Source: Corythoichthys intestinalis (Eukaryota; Chordata; Actinopteri; Syngnathiformes; Syngnathidae). Taken from it: a DNA stretch of 64,000 nt. This document shows, in pieces, positions 35,933-48,469 of this stretch. Each line of letters opens with the position of its first letter. The stretch's first letter is position 1. The position numbers were made by a program, and so were the translations under genes. The notes beneath the pieces were generated by a model. That model did no database searches. It was given only the letters and a program-made list of their open reading frames with translations, and was not told the origin of the DNA. Where the stretch lies: assembly GCF_030265065.1 (NCBI RefSeq), contig NC_080402.1:18921001-18985000 (forward strand), written 5' to 3'.

Positions 35933-37694
35933 GTAATGTCAAATGCTTATCTCTCAGCGCAGTTTAAAAAACTGACCAAAAATACATTGTAGAAGCAGAG
36001 CTTTCGATTTTCCACATAACTCACAACCACTGGATAAGGAATCTTGAATTACCAGTCTGAGAATGTTCATGCAGTTGTTAACTTAGCATGACACAAAACT
36101 AAAGTCATTTTAAATGTCAACTTTCTGGCTTTAAACAACATTAATAGAAATCAAGAAAAAAAAGATGGTATTCGGTAACAGTTAAAAGCCAATGCTTTTA
36201 GAATTAATTTTAAAAATCTAAATTAAACAACTGCATGAAAATGTGGTGATCCGGTGACTACTGGGAATTCCATAATTTTTGTCAGGGATTGTAGATAAGG
36301 TTTAAGGGTAGGTTTTATGTTTACATGTTAGACATGTTCTGACCAACAAAAAATAAGAAAAGGAAAAATCTTCAAAAAATAAGCACTTATTTTCTACAGG
36401 AGCGTATTGCAGCCACACCAGGAATAAAAAAAAGTTCATTATCACATGCCAAGTTTACATTTTAACAAAATAAGTTTTGTGTTTCACCTTAAAAATGGTA
36501 AGTTGGAATGTCATAGACAAATTTGATAAATTACACGTTAAAATATTTTAACGTGGCAAAGCACATTAAATTGTGAAATTTTATGAAGTTAAAATGTGGG
36601 ACTGACATTTTGTTTCAGGTGTGGTGGCAATGCATCCATATAATTTTCTTTTATTTCCTTGGACGTTCATGAAAGTTAGCTTTAGAGAAACGGTTTTCAA
36701 GCGTGGTGTTGAAATGTTCCTTTTTGTTGTGGCAGCTACACCTCCATATAATTTTGTCTTATGTTTCCATGGAACTTAATGCATGTTAGCTATTTAAATA
36801 ACAACAATTTGATTGTTGTGGGGGAGGGTTTTGTTATATTTTCTATATAGTTAACACCCAGAAAACATTATTTGCTAAATGTGCAAAAACGTTGTGCAAA
36901 ATGTATTAATTTATTCGGTTTTGTTATTATTTTTGAGTGTTGAATTTACATTTGAGTTAAGAGCCCAGAACATTTTTTTTAATGTTGAATATGCATAAAA
37001 CTAAAGACCGATATGTTCACAACAGCAAAACTGAACATAATTAAAAAAATAAAAATAAAAAAAATTCTTAAATTATTTGACCCCCCCAAAAAATACTACA
37101 AACGTGCACACAACTTTTTCATTGACATAATTTCCCACACAGCACATACTAATGAAGTCAAATACACTTCTTGTCCAGCTCTTAAAATATGTGTACGTTA
37201 CTAGCTTATACATGTTCAATCCATGATACACTTTTGTTGCATTTTATTTATTCTCAATGTTTCACGTGGTTACTGTTATCCTTTTGGCTCTTGTTTTCAT
37301 ATCCTATGTTTATTTAAACGATGCACTTATTTTGTATTTTGAAACGATTAAAAAAAAAAGCATTCAAACTGTCATTTTTGTCATTCTAAAATATTGTCTG
37401 CTGTCTGCATTGATTTATACCAATTTATATAGTTTTTATTGAAATCTTGCCATCACTGCAACAAAATTTTATTTTAAAAAAAAAATTTGTTTCACAGAAA
37501 ATTTCTCATGACAAAAATGCGGAATTTTAATTCTTACAATGATAAACTCATTATGTCAAAAGGTACAATTTGTCACATTCAAACGTAAATAAAAATGTGA
37601 AACGCGTGGAATGTGAACTCATCACATCAAACCCCTCAGTTCATATCATGATAGTGAACTTTGCCTTTCCGGCATGACCGCAATACACCTAGAT
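35933..37694 (+). other. slc29a2 3' region
   Basis: AT-rich sequence after the stop codon. An AATAAA occurs near 36423 and could end the transcript, but I cannot confirm it. I see no other gene. Confidence 0.35.
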
Positions 37695-38172
37695 CAGTGG
37701 TTAACCTGGGTTCGTTCGAACCCCAGGTGTTCGGTGAGTAAGTCTGTGGAGTTTGGCGAAGGTAAAGAAACGCAGAGTCCTACTTTTGTACGCTGATTAA
37801 ATCTAGTGAAAGTGGCTTTTAGGACCAGGTTTTAACCTGGTTTGCTCCCAATTTGCAGGCTAAATCAATTTCTTTTAACTGGTAGTCCTCAATCTAATGG
37901 GAGGATGAACTGGTTTGCTCAGTGGAAGGTTGACTGGCACTTGGTAGGGAATACAACAGACCAATGGACAGCATGGTGTCAAATTTTGACCTGTTTATAA
38001 ACCCTGCTGTCAAAAAGAAGAATTTTGGATGGAAATATACTAAATTATTGGCTTGCGAGCTTAGATATATCTTTTGAATTTGAAAAAAATTGCGTTATCT
38101 AATTCAAAAGGGTTCGGTGAATCTACATGTGAAACTTATGGTGTTCAGTACCTTTAGCAAGGTTAATAACAT
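37695..38172 (-). mobile_element. hAT-type MITE, CAGTGGTTAACC end
   Basis: This is a deleted inverted relative of 30939-31687. It starts CAGTGGTTAACCTGGGTTCG and ends near AGCAAGGTTAATAAC. Confidence 0.65.
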
Positions 38173-38499
38173 GGTCTTTCTTTTTTTTGTATTTGTTTCA
38201 ATTTTTCCAGTGTGATATGTAACATGTTACCAGAAAATTGTGGTATTTTACATTCCTCAAAATAGTTATTGAGATGTTAATACATGATATGACTTAATGA
38301 TGGTAAAAACGTATGTAGCCTCCTATATTGAAAGTGAAAATGAATTGAAATAAATTACCTGCCTTTTTATAAAACTTTTAAATAATGGTGTTGAACTCAG
38401 AAATTTTGATTAGTGGATGACACTGAAAAATTCCTAACAAAAACTTATAAAACATAGTACGGTATTTATTTCGTTTTAAAACTGAAACTACGTTCACGT

Positions 38500-38548
38500 G
38501 AAAGTGCGTTGTGGGCGCAGCCATACGTTCGCTTCCGGGAGTTCCAAC
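38500..38548 (+). promoter_or_regulatory. Probable TATA-less promoter/leader of lgalsl
   Basis: A local GC-rich patch just before the ATG holds GCTTCCGGGA (ETS-type core, about 38531-38540) and AACATGGCG (YY1-like, overlapping the start codon). Both are common at housekeeping-type fish and mammal promoters. This is inference from motifs only. Confidence 0.4.
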
Positions 38549-41500
38549 ATGGCGACCGAGCAGAGCGTGGCGACGCGCGAGAGGAAGGTAAAAGTTGAAA
38601 AAGCTCCCCGCTACTCTGTCACATCGAACGACACCGACGCGGAACAGCTATGTGAACAACAACATAGTCATTACGTTGCTAGTGTTCCTCACTTAGGACG
38701 CCGTCGTCGACTTTAGAAACTTTTGACAGCCGTCAAATTGCCACTTCCGGTCTTGGCTACCCAAAATAAAAGCGTAGCTGCGTTGCAAATTGCGAGAGAA
38801 CAAACATTTCCATTATTATATTTCTAGATGAGAATTGGTGCTTGTCACAACCTCCGTCACATTCTCAAGTTAAAACGTGACATATAAAATTCCCATTATA
38901 TTCTAGACAGTTTAGTGTCCGTTTGTGTTTTCCCAGAGATGGAAAATCGACTGCCGTGAGGCCAAAGAGTGCGTCAGCAGCGAGCAGCAAACTGAAAACA
39001 AACTGGTACAAAACCACACACACAAAATACAGGTATGAACAAAAATGTAAATTTGCAAGCAAATGTTTGTGCGTATGTGTATATGCAGACTGTTCCTTTC
39101 CGGGGTCACATCACTGGTGGGCTGCATCCAGGAAGGAAGTTGATTATCGTGGGCGTGGTGGACCATCATCCAGACAGGTAAAAAAACAACATTGTTTTAG
39201 GGTTGCTGCAGTCGATTAATTAAATAGTCGATTAATCGATTAACTAGTTAGTTCGAGTAATCTATTAGGAACATGTGATGAGTTGCAGAATATAATCTAG
39301 GACAGTATTTTTCAACCTTTTCTGAGTCACGGCACGTTTTTACATTGGTAAAAAAGCCAAAAATGTTCCGAAATTACTTTCTGTACAGTATATTTATTCA
39401 TAAAATAGTTTCCCAATATTTATACTTACTTAGTGTGAAACTTGAGCCTGTTTAGATGAACCCAAAGCTGATATCCTGGCAGGAATCTTCATCAACAGTT
39501 CTCAGTCATTATTATTTATTTTTTTTATAGCAGTTAGGCTTGAAAAGCTCAGAAATATCAGACAAACGGACTTTAGCAATGTCTTTAACCGCATCAGGGC
39601 CGAGCAGCTCGCTGACAATAGCTTTGCAAGCAGGTAGTATTAAAGGTCTCTGCCACAGCGTGAGACTTTGGATTTAGCAACAAGTTCAGCAACAAGGTAA
39701 CTGGCTTTGGGGCTTTCTCATTTAACTTTGTAGCTTTTCTAAAAAAAAGAAAAGAAAAAAAAAGTTGTCCATCGACTTGTTTTGAAGCGACGGGTGTTTC
39801 GTTTAGGGATGACGTTTAGGATAGGTGCTCATGTCGCGTTCAAGAACTGCTCAGATTTCTAGCCGTCAGCCACCTTTTGCCCTTAAATTGTGTTGGAATA
39901 AAACTGGGAGGATTGATTGTCGTCACATATGGATAAAATGGAAAGTGGAACTTTCGTTAATATTGACTCTTGACGAGTCTAATCAAAAGATGTACAGTAG
40001 ACATGCTAGGGTCCACATTGTCGCAGACAGCAAGGTAGCTGATGGCTAGAAATCCGAGCTGTTATTGAACGCGACAAGAGCAATACCTCGCTCATCTCCA
40101 CATGACCGCAACTTTCAACCTCCTCATTCATTCCTACTGCAACTACTACTGCAAAAATAAATAAAAATTCGATATTGGATAATTTCTCGCGGCATACCTG
40201 ACTACCTCTCACGGCACACCAAATTGAAAAACACTGCTCTAGGAGATGTAAAACAGGCTTGCTAAGATTGCACTTTCCAAACAGCATTAAATGTGAATAC
40301 AAAAAAAAATTCCCGAGTGTTTTTTTCACTCAGCAATTAAATTAAATTACCTGAGTTAAGCCTCAAACGGTATTAAAAAAATGAATAAATGACAATTGAA
40401 GTACAAGACCAATTGGCTAACTTGCATAGCTTATCCACATATCCATATCCACTAGCTTAAATACTATAACATGTTCTTTTACAATGATCTTAATTCAATT
40501 TTCAAGCACATATTCAAACAAAAATGGCTAATTATACCAATAAACTCAATTACGATTACATAAAAAATTCCTTAGCTCAAACAAAAACTTACCTTAGGTT
40601 GGTCTTAACAGGGAGCAGCAGGATTCAACCATGTTAAATAAGTTATGTCATATTCACTGTTGCCACTAGAGGGCAGTGTATCCACCCAAATCAATAAAAC
40701 TTCAAACACTTTCAAAACAAACCATTACAACGCCCATCTAATTAAACAAATACTCAGAGCAGCAAAATTTGATTCAAAGCGTTTTTCTAATCGAATTACT
40801 TGAGTTAATCGATTAATTGTTGCAGCACTCCATTATTTCATTATAAAACAACCAAATAAGGTGCACAAACACACTTTAAATTGTAATTTCTTGCCACACC
40901 GGAAAGTCACAAATGGACACACATGGAGACATATTCATTGCTCTAAAACAGGGGTGCCCAAGTCTGGTCCTCGAGAGCCACTATCCAGCTTGTTTTCCAT
41001 GTCTCCCTCCTTTAACATACCTGAATAAAAAGATCAGCTCATCAGCAAGCTTTGCAGGAGCCTGACAACAATCCTCATTATTTGATTCAGGTGTGTTGGA
41101 AGAGCAGAGCAGGAGTGGTGAGGAGGCAAGGGAGTCGTGACGCCGTAGCAAACGCGATGCTAGATGTCTCCAATAATACCTGACTGTAGCCGATAGCCTA
41201 CAAACTACGGCCACATGATGCTACAGTAGATATCACATACATATAAAACTAGATGCAAAATGACAGACACGGCGGCGTTAGCAACATGTATAGGTGACTA
41301 GATGCATTAGTAAACAGCCGCCATCTTAAAGCAGTAGACTTCTTAGCAAGGCTCATGTGTAGAGAACCTTCCTAGCGAACCTAAGAAACTTTTTATCTAA
41401 AATACTCCTCAATCGGCAAAATCTTGACTTTAATCTAGCTCTAAATGATGAAAAAGTTCTAAAACTTTCACATGTCGAAAGTAGACAGAAGGGAACCAAT

Positions 41501-41709
41501 GCAACAACGGGAGCAATTTTAACAACTTTAACGGTTGATTCACAACATTAAATGACTTCCGAATAGTTTACTATCTAGTTATCGCAATATCCGCAATACC
41601 CCTGTGTCTAGTTAAATTTAGGGTAAAGAATTGGGCGAGGGCCAATTGTCCCAAAAACACTTTAAACTTCACATAGTGTGACCTATGTTTTGTTTTTTTT
41701 GTTTTGTTT

Positions 41710-41741
<32 letters not shown>

Positions 41742-43673
41742 GAGAAAATTATCACCAGTTACTTTGCCAAGTAACTATTTACTCTTACATTCAGGTAACT
41801 GAGTTATTACGCAATTACTTTTTAGGAGAAGTAATTTGTAACTTTAATCATTTTTTTAAAAGTAAGATTAACAACACTGACCAAATTCATGACATTTCCA
41901 TTTATTTTGACAGGGAAGATGATTTATGATAAGAGTATTAGACATTAGGAGCGTGGTCACTGAACAAATTCAACTCGGATCTCAAAATGCCCCATATAGA
42001 TATATATGTAAACATATATAGATATGGCGGAAAACACAGACAAGACTGAAAAAGCAGATTCTGCTCTTGCACTCCTCCTTAAAAGAAACAGTATTTTAAG
42101 CCAAAACAACTGTTGTGTTTGATAGAATAATATGTCTATATGCTGCCATAGCAGATTCATGGCACATTAAGCCCCCGAACTATTTTTAATTTGTCCGTTT
42201 TACCCTGGAAACCCCCGTTTACAGACGTTGCGCAACCACTTTTGTTTAAACTCAGCCGTAAAACGAAGGTAATTACTTACATTTATTATTCAAAATGTCT
42301 GTCATTTTTAGCTTGGAATCATTAATTGATGTGTAATATTTCGTTTAAAAAAAAAAAAGGACTTTTAAAAAATCACTTGCATATTTTAAACTTTTAAACA
42401 AATGACGTCACAATGAAAAAAATTGTGTCTGTAAAAAGTCACTGATATCTACCTCATAACTATCGCTTAATTGTATTTTTTTTTTGTTACTGCCGCATTT
42501 TCTTCGATATGTTAGATGAATAATAGATCCAAACAAAGAAACATTGAAAAAAAAAAAAGTTTAAAAGGGTAAATATATGAAAAAGAAAATCTCGAACACT
42601 CTTTGGTGTCTACAATTTCTGCATAGCGACCCATGTTATATTACCATGTTTCACCCATAAAATCCCTTAAAAATCCAGCTGTGGCCATTCACAGCTGTGT
42701 CTTGACACTCAGTGATACATGCTACATGGAGTTCTTGGATCAAGACAAGATAAGTACGCGATAATCTCTCGTTGAAATCATGGCGTCTTTAGTTCTGCTC
42801 TCGCGTGCTCTCACCTCCAGTTTGGGTTTCGCTGTTTAAAAAAAAATTTTTTTTTTAAATGCCCTCCCGCTAAAAAAAATTCTTCCCCAGAAAATAAATA
42901 TTTTAAGCTTTCCAATGATGTATCACTCATGCATATAGACAATTTTAAAATTTGGTCAAATTGGGGTCTCAGAACGGAACTTCAAGTCACCTGAGTGTTT
43001 TCCGTCACATATATATATATATATTAGGACTGTCAAACGATTAAAATTTATAACCGTGTTAATTACAGCTTAAAAATTAATTAATTGCAATTAATCGCAA
43101 TTCAAACCATCTATAAAATATGCCATATTTTTCTGTAAATTATCGTTGGAATGGAAAGATAAGACACAAGATGGATATATACATTCAAAATACGGTACAT
43201 AAGGACTGTATTTCTTTATTATAACAATAAATGACCAAGATGGCATTAACATTATTAACATTCTGTTAAAGCGATCCATGAATAGAAAGACTTGTAGTTC
43301 TTAAAAGAAAAATGTTATTACAAGTTATAGAAACTTTATATTAAAACCCCTCTTAATGTTTTCCTTTTGATAAAATTTGTAAAATTTTCAATTAAAACAT
43401 AAACTAGTAGCCCGCCATTGTTGATGTCAATAATTACTTACACAATGCTCATGGGTGCTTAAGCCTATAAAATCAGTTGCACCCAAGTGCCAGCAGAGGG
43501 CGGCAAAACTCCATAAACACAATTAACAAGCATTTCACTGTACTGTCATTTAAATCTGTCTGAGCGGGGCATTTGTGCGTTAATTGCGTCAAATATTTTA
43601 ACATGATTAATTTTAAAAATAATTACCGCCCGTTAACGCGATAATTTTGACAGCCCTAATATATATATGTGTG

Positions 43674-43729
<56 letters not shown>

Positions 43730-44274
43730 GATTGTATAACGTGTAAGTGCTGTTTTTTTTTTTTTTTTTTTTTTTTTTTATTGCCTCAGGTTCTACGTGG
43801 CACTGACGTGCGGTCAAGGTACACGGGGCGAACCCCCGCATGATGTAGCACTGGAGATATGTGTGCGCTTCGGGGGCGAGCGCCAGGTGCTTCGACGGGC
43901 TTGTGTGGGTGGCACGTGGACAGATCCTGACAGCGCCATCCCCTTCTTTCCTTTCATCAAGGGGCAGCCTTTCAAGGTACGCTTGTTGTGTCCGTGGTGA
44001 TGCCAATAGGAAATTAGTCATTGGTTCCATCTTCGTATTTGTGCAAAGACCAGGGCAATAAAACGGTGCTTCGTCACCGTCTTGCGGCATCTAAGAGCAA
44101 CTGTCTTCCTGCGTACATGTTTGTGTCCAGATGGAAGTGGAGTGCCAATCAGGTCGCTTTCGAGTCATGGTGGATGCCCAGAAGCTTTTTGACTTTCAAC
44201 ACCGGGTGGCGCCACTTCATGGTGTGGACACGCTGTGGATCAAGGGCAGCCTTACCATCAACAAACTGGGTTGA
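38549..44274 (+). CDS. lgalsl: Galectin-related protein (LGALSL-like)
   Basis: Five coding exons give 184 aa: 38549-38587, 38937-39032, 39089-39177, 43790-43976, 44131-44274. All junctions keep frame (phases 0, 0, 2, 0). Exons 3-5 form one galectin fold: VPFRGHITGGLHPGRKLIIV, then FYVALTCG, DVALEICVRFGGERQVLRRA, AIPFFPFIKGQPFK, and the final strand IKGSLTINKLG, close to the human LGALSL C-terminus. Exons 1-2 (45 residues) are a charged, divergent N-terminal extension. The H-x-NPR and WG-x-E-x-R residues that bind galactosides in true galectins are absent, as in human galectin-related protein, which does not bind lactose. There is no signal peptide, as expected for a galectin. The next gene, aftph, is also the neighbour in human. 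Intron 3 (4.6 kb) is filled with transposons. I cannot tell which fish paralogue this is. Confidence 0.9.
39198..40830. mobile_element. hAT-type element, TAGGGTTGCTGCAG end, lgalsl intron 3
   Basis: It belongs to the 5494-6060 family (AATCGATTAA arms, GTTGCAGCACT right end) and carries a nested element at 39303-40236. The flanks CATTGTTT and CATTATTT agree at 7 of 8 bases. Confidence 0.82.
39303..40236. mobile_element. Nested hAT-type element, CAGTATTTTTCAACC ends
   Basis: The left end CAGTATTTTTCAACCTTTTC and the right end ATTGAAAAACACTG are inverse. CACGGCAC occurs near both ends. The flanks ATCTAGGA and CTCTAGGA agree at 7 of 8 bases. No transposase is recognisable. Confidence 0.82.
40949..41118. 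mobile_element. hAT-type MITE fragment, CAGGGGTGCCCAAG end
   Basis: It starts CAGGGGTGCCCAAGTCTGGT, a hAT-type left end common in fish. The right end is missing where the next repeat begins. Confidence 0.55.
41119..41790. mobile_element. Fragment sharing the inside of the 27251 and 54773 elements
   Basis: 41200-41560 matches 54990-55400 directly and 27530-27860 inverted (for example AACTAGATGCAAAATGACAG and CAATTTTAACAACTTTAACG). The GTTACTTTGCCAAGTAACT stretch near 41759 also matches 27430-27455 inverted. No ends of its own are visible. A T-rich tract and a G run lie at 41690-41742. Confidence 0.6.
42020..43005 (-). mobile_element. Inverted copy of the inside of the 22953-24677 element
   Basis: Over about 1 kb this is the reverse complement of 23606-24600, with indels (for example GTTTACAGACGTTGCGCAAC and ACAGCTGTGTCTTGACACTC). 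The TAGAGGTGCACGATA-type ends are not present. The right edge meets a TA microsatellite. Confidence 0.8.
43025..43658 (-). mobile_element. hAT-type MITE, TAGGGCTGTCAAA family, copy 3
   Basis: The ends are TAGGACTGTCAAACG and TTTTGACAGCCCTA. ATATATAT lies on both sides, inside a TA microsatellite that the insertion has split. The element is reversed relative to copies 1 and 2. Confidence 0.9.
43659..43779. repeat. TA microsatellite and T tract before lgalsl exon 4
   Basis: A long TA run (about 43679-43726) and a run of 28 T (about 43752-43779) lie directly before the acceptor TTGCCTCAG at 43781-43789. The T run serves as, or lengthens, the polypyrimidine tract. Confidence 0.85.
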
Positions 44275-46035
44275 AGGGGACATGTAGCTGCGGCGAGGTA
44301 TGACACCTCCACTTGAAATCCCTTCTTGGGACTTCCCAGTTGACCTTGGACACCCATGCTATATTTTAGCATCAGCAAGGTCACATATATGAAGAGTTCG
44401 CAAGGTTTGGACAAAAGCCTCTTTCAGACATACAAAGAAGTCTGGTAATGTGCCGGTATTTTCACGGTACGCGCTATGGGTAAACGCAATTTGCTGGCTC
44501 ACATTAATGGCTCACGCTCTTTGTGAATGCTGCAGGTAACCACTTCTGAACGTAGGGGTAATATGTAGCTATCTAGTGTCTACATTTCCACATTTTTCTT
44601 TACTGTAAGACAAAATAACATTTGGCAAGTAGTAAACATGTAACATATTAACCAACTAAGCAACAAACTAGATTTTTTTTAAATCAACATTTTATGAGGA
44701 CGTGTCTTTGTCCTTTTTGTTGTCTTACAAATGAATATGTCAGATTGGTATGCAGGTAGTCCCAGATTGACGAAGGACCCGACTTACGCGATTTCGACTT
44801 TACAATGCTTGTGTTTCGGCCGCCATTTTGTCTTGAGTCGTGTTTTTCCCCCTTTTTTCAGTCGAGTTAAAGTGCCGCGTCCCCCATTTTATCGCCAGTC
44901 GCGCACTTTTCACTTATGTATTTTACATCATAAAATAATGTAAAAAATGTTTTTGGATAGTTTTATTTTAAATTAAGAGGGTGTTTGGAGATACTTAGAG
45001 GGTCATTCCGATTTACACGGAAATCCGCGTTACATCGCCAGTGCAGTAACGGAACTCGTTCGTAAACCGGGGACTACATGTAATTATCTATTTCCTGAGC
45101 GGAATATAAAAAAGAAGTAAACAGGAACGACATGCCCGCGTAACACGCTGCATGTGAAAGATGCCGGGTAAGTACCGCCTCATTTCCCTCTTGTCAGAAC
45201 GCAATTCCCTATGTCTGAAAGCCTCGATCTAGGTAGAGTCTAGGTCATATTACTTGGTAATGTGGTATGTTATGTCTGAAAGCGGCTATAAAGTGAAGCC
45301 TTAAAATAAGACTTGAATTTGTGCAGTGACCACACTTATAACTCAAGTCAGCTTCCCCATTGAAATGAAGATGTTTAATGACTGTGCTGTGCCTTATAAA
45401 AGTGACCAGTGAGGTTAAATATACTACATTAAGATCTACAACTAAGTGCTTTATTTTGTTCTATTTTGTACTTTTTAAGATGTCGTTCACATTTTTAAAA
45501 TGATTTTGGGTTGTTTATTAATATTTGGAATGATGCAAATCTACAACATGGCTACCTGCTGTTATTCTGTAAATAGGACCAAGATTTGATTATTTTAACA
45601 TAGTTGTAACATGTACAGTATTGTTGTTTTCCCCCATGTACCTGATGTTTATGACCAATCCATCTTTGGCTGCTAAACTGTTATTTTGGGCATATGTGTA
45701 TTTAAAATACACGAGCAAAATAAACTTTTACAAGCACAATGATGTATTTATTGAAATTTTAGAAATACTGAATTAGAATGCTGTGGTACAAATTTATATA
45801 TGAACATTTAATAATTGTCCTTTTCTATTCATTAATCTCAGTGTGTTTGATTTTTTTTATTTTTTACAAAGTTGGCTCACCAGTACCAATTTATTTTTGT
45901 AAGTGTATTTTTCACATTTTAAGGTGGTTATTTTCATGTTTTTATGTAGTAAGTGTAAGAATATAATGAAACACATTCAACAAATGATTAATTTCACGTT
46001 CAGGTGTGTTCATTTTCACATAATAACGTATTTAA
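44275..46035 (+). other. lgalsl 3' untranslated and downstream region
   Basis: Non-coding sequence after the lgalsl stop. I see no other gene. The best polyadenylation signal is at 45719-45724. Confidence 0.5.
45719..45724 (+). terminator. Possible polyadenylation signal of lgalsl
   Basis: AATAAA, followed after a few bases by CAAGCACAATGATG. Using it would give a 3' UTR of about 1.45 kb. An upstream signal cannot be excluded. Confidence 0.4.
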
Positions 46036-47323
46036 TAGGGGTGTGACAATATATCGAAATGGTGCTATATCTTGATGCTTTGTATCCCAAAAGGTTATCG
46101 CTATGCTCCTGCCAAGAATTGAAATATCGTTTTAAAAAGGTGTCAATGTCTAAAAAATAAAAATTAACCAAGAAGTTGCGCAAAATCTTCCACCATAATA
46201 GTGTCTCAATTACCTCTAAGGCTGCTTGACGCCCAATCCATTTAGACTGGGAACGTACGTTCGTTCATTCGAAACCAGAGCGTTCAGTCATTGTCCGATT
46301 TTCAGGGCATTTACAGGTCACTTGCTGTTCATTTTAGGGCATTTTTAGGTCATTTCCTCTTGAGTTTGAGTCACTACACTACATATTCATTTGGGTGATT
46401 CCCAGGTCACTTCCTGTTCTGTAACTCAAAATAAACAGGAAGTGACCCATAAAATACCCCAAAATCAAAAGGAGGTAACTGAAAATTAACAGGTAAATGA
46501 CCTTAAACGGCCCAAAATTACCTCATTGCCTGGCATTGGCTGCCACTGACGGCCATAGAAGTTCAATCCGTTTGAAGCGGATTTCACTTCAAATGGATTG
46601 GACGTCTACTAGTGATAAACTCATTCAAATCCACAGCACAAGCTTGTTTTTCCTGTTTATTAGTTGTTTGTAGAATATCCAAGAATGATTTCCTGACCAG
46701 TGTATCGATAATTGTTGTATCGCCATATCGTCAGATCATCGTTATCGTGTTCTTTGTATCGCAAATCGTATCCTTATCGTGAGGTACCAAGAGGTTCCCA
46801 CTACCGGCGGCGTAGCAAGGGGCCCCAGGCAACAAGCAACATGGGGCCCTTCAAGCGTGTGCAAGTAAGCGGGACAGTTGGACTTGGAGCAATAGCATAT
46901 TTAATAAAAGTATAATAATGCCTTGGTCTCATAGAGCGCTTTTTAGGACACTCAAAGTGCCCAGGTTGTACAACATTAGGACATAAAACTACAGTAACAT
47001 AGTGCACTCAACGCTGTCTTGCTTCCTTTTCTCCTCTTTTTTTTTTTTCTTCGTTTTGGATATACGCCAATTAAAAAAAAAAAAAAGCCAAATCGCCGCT
47101 CACTCTCACTCTGAGTCACGTGAGGGGGGGCGGGGGCTAGAGCGAGTGAAAGGGCCCCTTCAGGGAACTCAGACACAAGGCTTTCACTGGCAGCGACAAG
47201 TGTGACAGGGCAGTAAAGCTGTGTGTGCTAAATCTTTTGGCCCTCTGTGGGCCCCTGCTGGCTGGGGGCCCTAGGCAATTGCCTGGTTTGCCTTATGGGA
47301 CGCGACGCCTCTGCCCACTCCTA
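46036..47323. mobile_element. hAT-type element, TAGGGGTGTGACAATAT ends, with nested element
   Basis: The left end is TAGGGGTGTGACAATATATC. The right end, GAGGTTCCCACTCCTA, is split by the nested element at 46805-47313. The outer flanks GTATTTAA (46028-46035) and GTATTCAA (47324-47331) agree at 7 of 8 bases. A copy of palindromic repeat P lies inside at about 46530-46625. Confidence 0.78.
46805..47313. mobile_element. Nested hAT-type element, CAGAGGCGTCGC-type ends
   Basis: The right end in inverse reads CAGAGGCGTCGCGTCC; the left end CGGCGGCGTAGCAAGG is a diverged version. The flanks CCCACTAC and CCCACTCC agree at 7 of 8 bases. The text is rich in GGGGCCC. Confidence 0.7.
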
Positions 47324-47345
47324 GTATTCAATGTTATGTTTTACC

Positions 47346-48345
47346 CAAGGGCGTAGATTTGGTCTCAACATTGGTAGGGACGCTATAACAGCATAACCTG
47401 GATATACACTTTTTGCTGGGGACGGGACATTAATAAGACCAAAAAGACTGGGTGAATGGGGGTGAGGGCTACATTTCTCAGAAAAATGCTGATGTGTTGC
47501 TTACGTAAAAATGAAAAAAGTTTATTAAAGATTTATTTTCATGGGGGGAAATCCCACCTTCTTCATATCAAGGAAATTTACAGTGTTTTTTTTTTTTTTT
47601 TTTAAAGAAATGTCTGAATAGGCTGCAAATAAAATTATTTTTCAATGAATGATGGAGAAAATATATTTTTGTCAATGAATAAATGCAAAGTTGAGTTAAC
47701 GTTAATGGTAGAAAACATACATTACAAGAGGACACATCTCTAATCTGCTTCCTACTCGAGTTTTGCTGGTTAGCAAGTTCACACAGTTTAATGTTATGCT
47801 AACTGTGATGCAGGTTGGACTTTCAGTAGCAAAATTAGTGGCGTGTTCCCCACCTCATTCCCCACAACATTGACGTCTACTTACAGTGGCTGCTGCTGCA
47901 GCTGGCCGAAAAAAAATTCTAATATCCCTTGTCTTTGAAAAGGGTGGAGGGAGCGACATGTTGACGTGTATTTCTGTCGGGGTTGTGTGATTGTGCGTGC
48001 TTGTTTGTTCTAGTCATCAGCCAATCAAACGTGCGTTTCAGGGGGGAAAAAATGGACCGGCACATTCAGCAAGTGAAAAGGGGTAAATGTAAGTCTAAAC
48101 ATAATGAAAATACAGTAATTCACTTAATAATGGAAGTGTCAATTCTATTCTTACAACGTATGGGAAGACACTATAAATTATTATCATTAATAATTATCAA
48201 TTAAATTATTATCATTAATAATTATCAATTATAATCATTATATAATTCAAATAAAGTTTCTTAAAAGTTCGTAGGGACAATTTGAGCATCCTGAAAAGTT
48301 GGTAGTGTTATTTCCCTACCGTACCTATGCAAACCTACACTCTTG
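47346..48345 (-). mobile_element. hAT-type element, CAAGGGCGTAG ends, copy 3
   Basis: This is an inverted relative of 10909-12102. The left end is CAAGGGCGTAGATTTGG and the right end is CAAACCTACACTCTTG. No target duplication can be seen, so one flank may have been rearranged. It ends about 130 bp before the aftph leader exon. Confidence 0.82.
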
Positions 48346-48469
48346 GAACTCTTACAGTGATAATACATTTCACATTTTTACGTGGAAATTTGAACATAAA
48401 TTTTCTAACACAGTGAATAATCCCTCTTTTTTTCTTTTTTTTTTTAAATAACTTTTATAACTTTTTTTC

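Noticed and set aside
43656-44090. Minus-strand frame with Tyr/Ile repeats
   Set aside because: Made of the TA microsatellite and the antisense of lgalsl exon 4.
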